55,140 nt of DNA. Origin: an uncultured Granulosicoccaceae bacterium. Lineage in GTDB: Bacteria; Pseudomonadota; Gammaproteobacteria; Granulosicoccales; Granulosicoccaceae. The position numbers and the translations under genes are program-made. The notes under the pieces are model-generated. The model was not told where the DNA came from. It ran no database searches and saw only the letters and a program-made list of their open reading frames with translations. The stretch is taken from contig CALFCF010000053.1 in the NCBI GenBank assembly GCA_937951345.1, forward strand, positions 1 to 55,140, read 5' to 3'. This document shows positions 54,601-55,140 of this stretch, piece after piece (position 1 is the first letter of the stretch; each line of letters opens with the position of its first letter).

Positions 54601-55140
54601 TCGGGCAGCACTGTGGGCGCATCGTTAACGGGTGTAATGGTAATGTTAACAACGGCGTCACTAAAACTGTTAGACGGATCGGTTTGTCGATAGATGAATG
54701 AATCGACAGTGGTTTCCGAGCCGTCGTGCTGATAGGTAAAGGTGCCATCCGGTTGCAATGTAACAGTGCCGTTGCTGGGTGCGTTCACCAGGCTAGCGGT
54801 TAACGTGTCGCCTTCAGCATCACTGTCATTGTTGGCCAGATCACCATTGAAGAGAGCGCCTTCTTGTAGTGTGAAGGTGTCAGGCATTGCCGATGGAGGT
54901 GAATTTAACGGATCGATGGTTGTTCTAAGAAAGACATTGCTGTCGCTGAACGAATTAATCGTGTTGTTACCGATATCACCAGTTATCGCAAAGTTCGGGA
55001 ACGAGAAGGGGGCTCCAAAGTGAACGAAATCGAGCTCCATATAGGTTGAGTCGACAGCATGCAGCCGAAGATCACCCGGGGTGCCGCTGAAGCCCGGCTC
55101 AGGTAAAAATCGTAACAATGAGTCCGCACTCAGAAGTGTT
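51642..55140 (-). CDS. Large cadherin-like repeat protein with C-terminal membrane anchor (partial)
   Basis: The 3' 3.5 kb of a gene that enters from beyond the window; the frame is open to the edge, so the N-terminus is missing. At least 1166 residues are visible. From the ATG-like TTG at 55118, four 93-residue cadherin-like repeats (about 75-446) carry DSDADGDTL calcium-type motifs and end PVNDAP. Two cadherin-like domains, one further domain and a CSPG-like repeat (FTQDDINNGRVTLTHDG) follow. Then come an acidic linker, one transmembrane helix (GTSLGLTTGFLIWLLRGG region) and a 40-residue tail with WKQLDPLPIV. It is probably an adhesin-like protein anchored by its C-terminus. Confidence 0.88.
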   Translation of the reverse strand, partial: TLLSADSLLRFLPEPGFSGTPGDLRLHAVDSTYMELDFVHFGAPFSFPNFAITGDIGNNTINSFSDSNVFLRTTIDPLNSPPSAMPDTFTLQEGALFNGDLANNDSDAEGDTLTASLVNAPSNGTVTLQPDGTFTYQHDGSETTVDSFIYRQTDPSNSFSDAVVNITITPVNDAPTVLPDGFTLQEGGVFNGDLANNDSDADGDTLTASLVNAPSNGTVTLQPDGTFTYQHDGSETTVDSFVYRQTDPSGSFNDALVSISVAPVNDIPVALPDGFTLLEGGVFAGDLANNDSDADGDILIASLVNAPSNGTVTLQPDGTFTYQHNGSETTTDSFVYRQTDIFGAVSDATVAISITPVNDLPTVNNDSFSLFEGAAVSGDVSLNDSDADGNLLNYTLLTDVANGLLTLNSDGTFSYDHDGSDTIFDTFSYAANDPSGGSNTGIVTLNIQPVNDAPNVQLINTVTQIPENQIISAPFEVAEILIADDSQGTNTLSLIGADAALFEINNNALFLRPGVTLDSNLVSQLNVAVTIEDTSLNLGVSGSDSLVIDVLGINDPPTINLTNTVNSLPENIDTSTQIVIADIVVTDDALGSGSVTLSGDDAALFNIAGNQLVLATDVALDFETQQRLDVQLNIDDPTVGTTPDDTAQHSVIITNIVEAPALVAVEQPPLQYTEGQLPISLTDTLLALAPESGQLSSAIVSFSQGFSAGEDFLVMSNAIREQAIAQNLIISSDNSTGTINISGTASVADYTEILRSIAYLNNSENPSEINREITFTVFDGNLTSNVVSREIHVIAVNDEPDILNQANINLTFASEVVLDSTILLSLDNDHNAPDIVYQIVEPVPGISLSINDMSVQQFTQDDINNGRVTLTHDGTLTTGGELVLLIDDGVSIGQTATLDLLIEPTTAAALPVTNTIDAPGLSVTPTAIESVIEAEDLTVSIDETSVAIDVAEALNQTEELLETESENETAATEIATTSIFTDNQQTEIDRTDAFLAELRIPDLPFAITVSQQASEIDDLTLQMLETADIGNAQSNYRDQIFTTFLELNPIEIDFDTQRWIELQIENGGFQSSIDSIEQNFNRLADTLEQEGTSSEVVIGTSLGLTTGFLIWLLRGGTLLASLLSVTPYWKQLDPLPIVSSSQSDDDTVAKDDSIDYLFYKTDTAN
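54060..54896 (-). repeat. Three near-identical 279-bp tandem repeats in the cadherin-like gene
   Basis: Units at 54896-54618, 54617-54339 and 54338-54060 each encode 93 residues and are nearly identical in DNA as well as protein; the segment antisense to TFTYQH recurs every 279 bp. A fourth unit (54059-53781) keeps the length but has diverged. Near-identity at the DNA level suggests recent amplification or gene conversion and could allow repeat-number change by recombination. Confidence 0.85.

Noticed and set aside
54184-55023. Three similar plus-strand frames starting MPSGCNVTVPLLGA
   Set aside because: They are antisense shadows of the 279-bp coding repeats of the cadherin-like gene, which explains their similarity.

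Overview
The window looks like chromosomal core DNA of a marine-type gammaproteobacterium of moderate GC. The evidence is an E. coli-type gshA, a PhoP/PhoQ pair, mfd followed by csiV, lolC-lolD, comEC-exbB-exbD-msbA...lpxK-kdsB, purB-roxA, and an MFS/M24/VOC accessory cluster. I cannot place it to genus. TTG and GTG starts are unusually common. No prophage, CRISPR array, integron or complete insertion sequence is visible.

Layout: (1) 0.3-4 kb: gshA, then mobA-moeA overlapping by 4 bp. (2) 4.2-8.3 kb: an orphan double-receiver regulator converging on an FG-GAP-type lipoprotein. (3) 8.7-11.2 kb, minus strand: hinT, MoxR ATPase and CoxE-like VWA protein, with a large imperfect hairpin downstream. 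(4) 11.4-15.2 kb: cobalamin adenosyltransferase, hotdog thioesterase, a two-gene ABC-2 exporter and a SAM methyltransferase. (5) 15.5-19.3 kb: lldD with a terminator, converging on a PepSY-phoP-phoQ operon. (6) 19.6-23.9 kb, minus strand: mfd-csiV. (7) 24.3-37.4 kb: an envelope run of lolC, lolD, comEC, exbB, exbD, msbA, then an inverted DMT transporter and an aldehyde dehydrogenase that separate msbA from lpxK, kdsB and nudF. (8) 37.5-42.2 kb, minus strand: radical SAM protein, purB, roxA. (9) 42.4-44.9 kb: DMT transporter and gnd. (10) 45-50.9 kb: M24-fold protein, VOC protein, two MFS transporters and a DUF3179 protein. (11) 51.0 kb: tRNA-Val(GAC). (12) 51.6-55.1 kb, minus strand: the C-terminal part of a very large cadherin-like repeat protein that continues past the window edge.

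How the genes work together: the 24-37 kb block builds the outer membrane. LolCD releases lipoproteins, MsbA flips lipid A, LpxK phosphorylates it, KdsB activates Kdo, and the ExbBD pair supplies proton-motive energy. PhoP/PhoQ with a periplasmic PepSY protein probably senses envelope state. CsiV is probably a periplasmic partner in peptidoglycan or divisome work. GshA, MobA/MoeA, the cobalamin adenosyltransferase, PurB and Gnd are housekeeping metabolism.

The least ordinary features are the repeat protein with a C-terminal membrane anchor and nearly identical 279-bp DNA repeats; a 47-bp MITE-like element with IS5-type ends that supplies the stop codon of an MFS gene; a 14-bp tandem duplication that leaves a five-codon leader ORF overlapping the gnd start; a duplicated hairpin arm before comEC; and an 81-nt imperfect hairpin at 8.5 kb.
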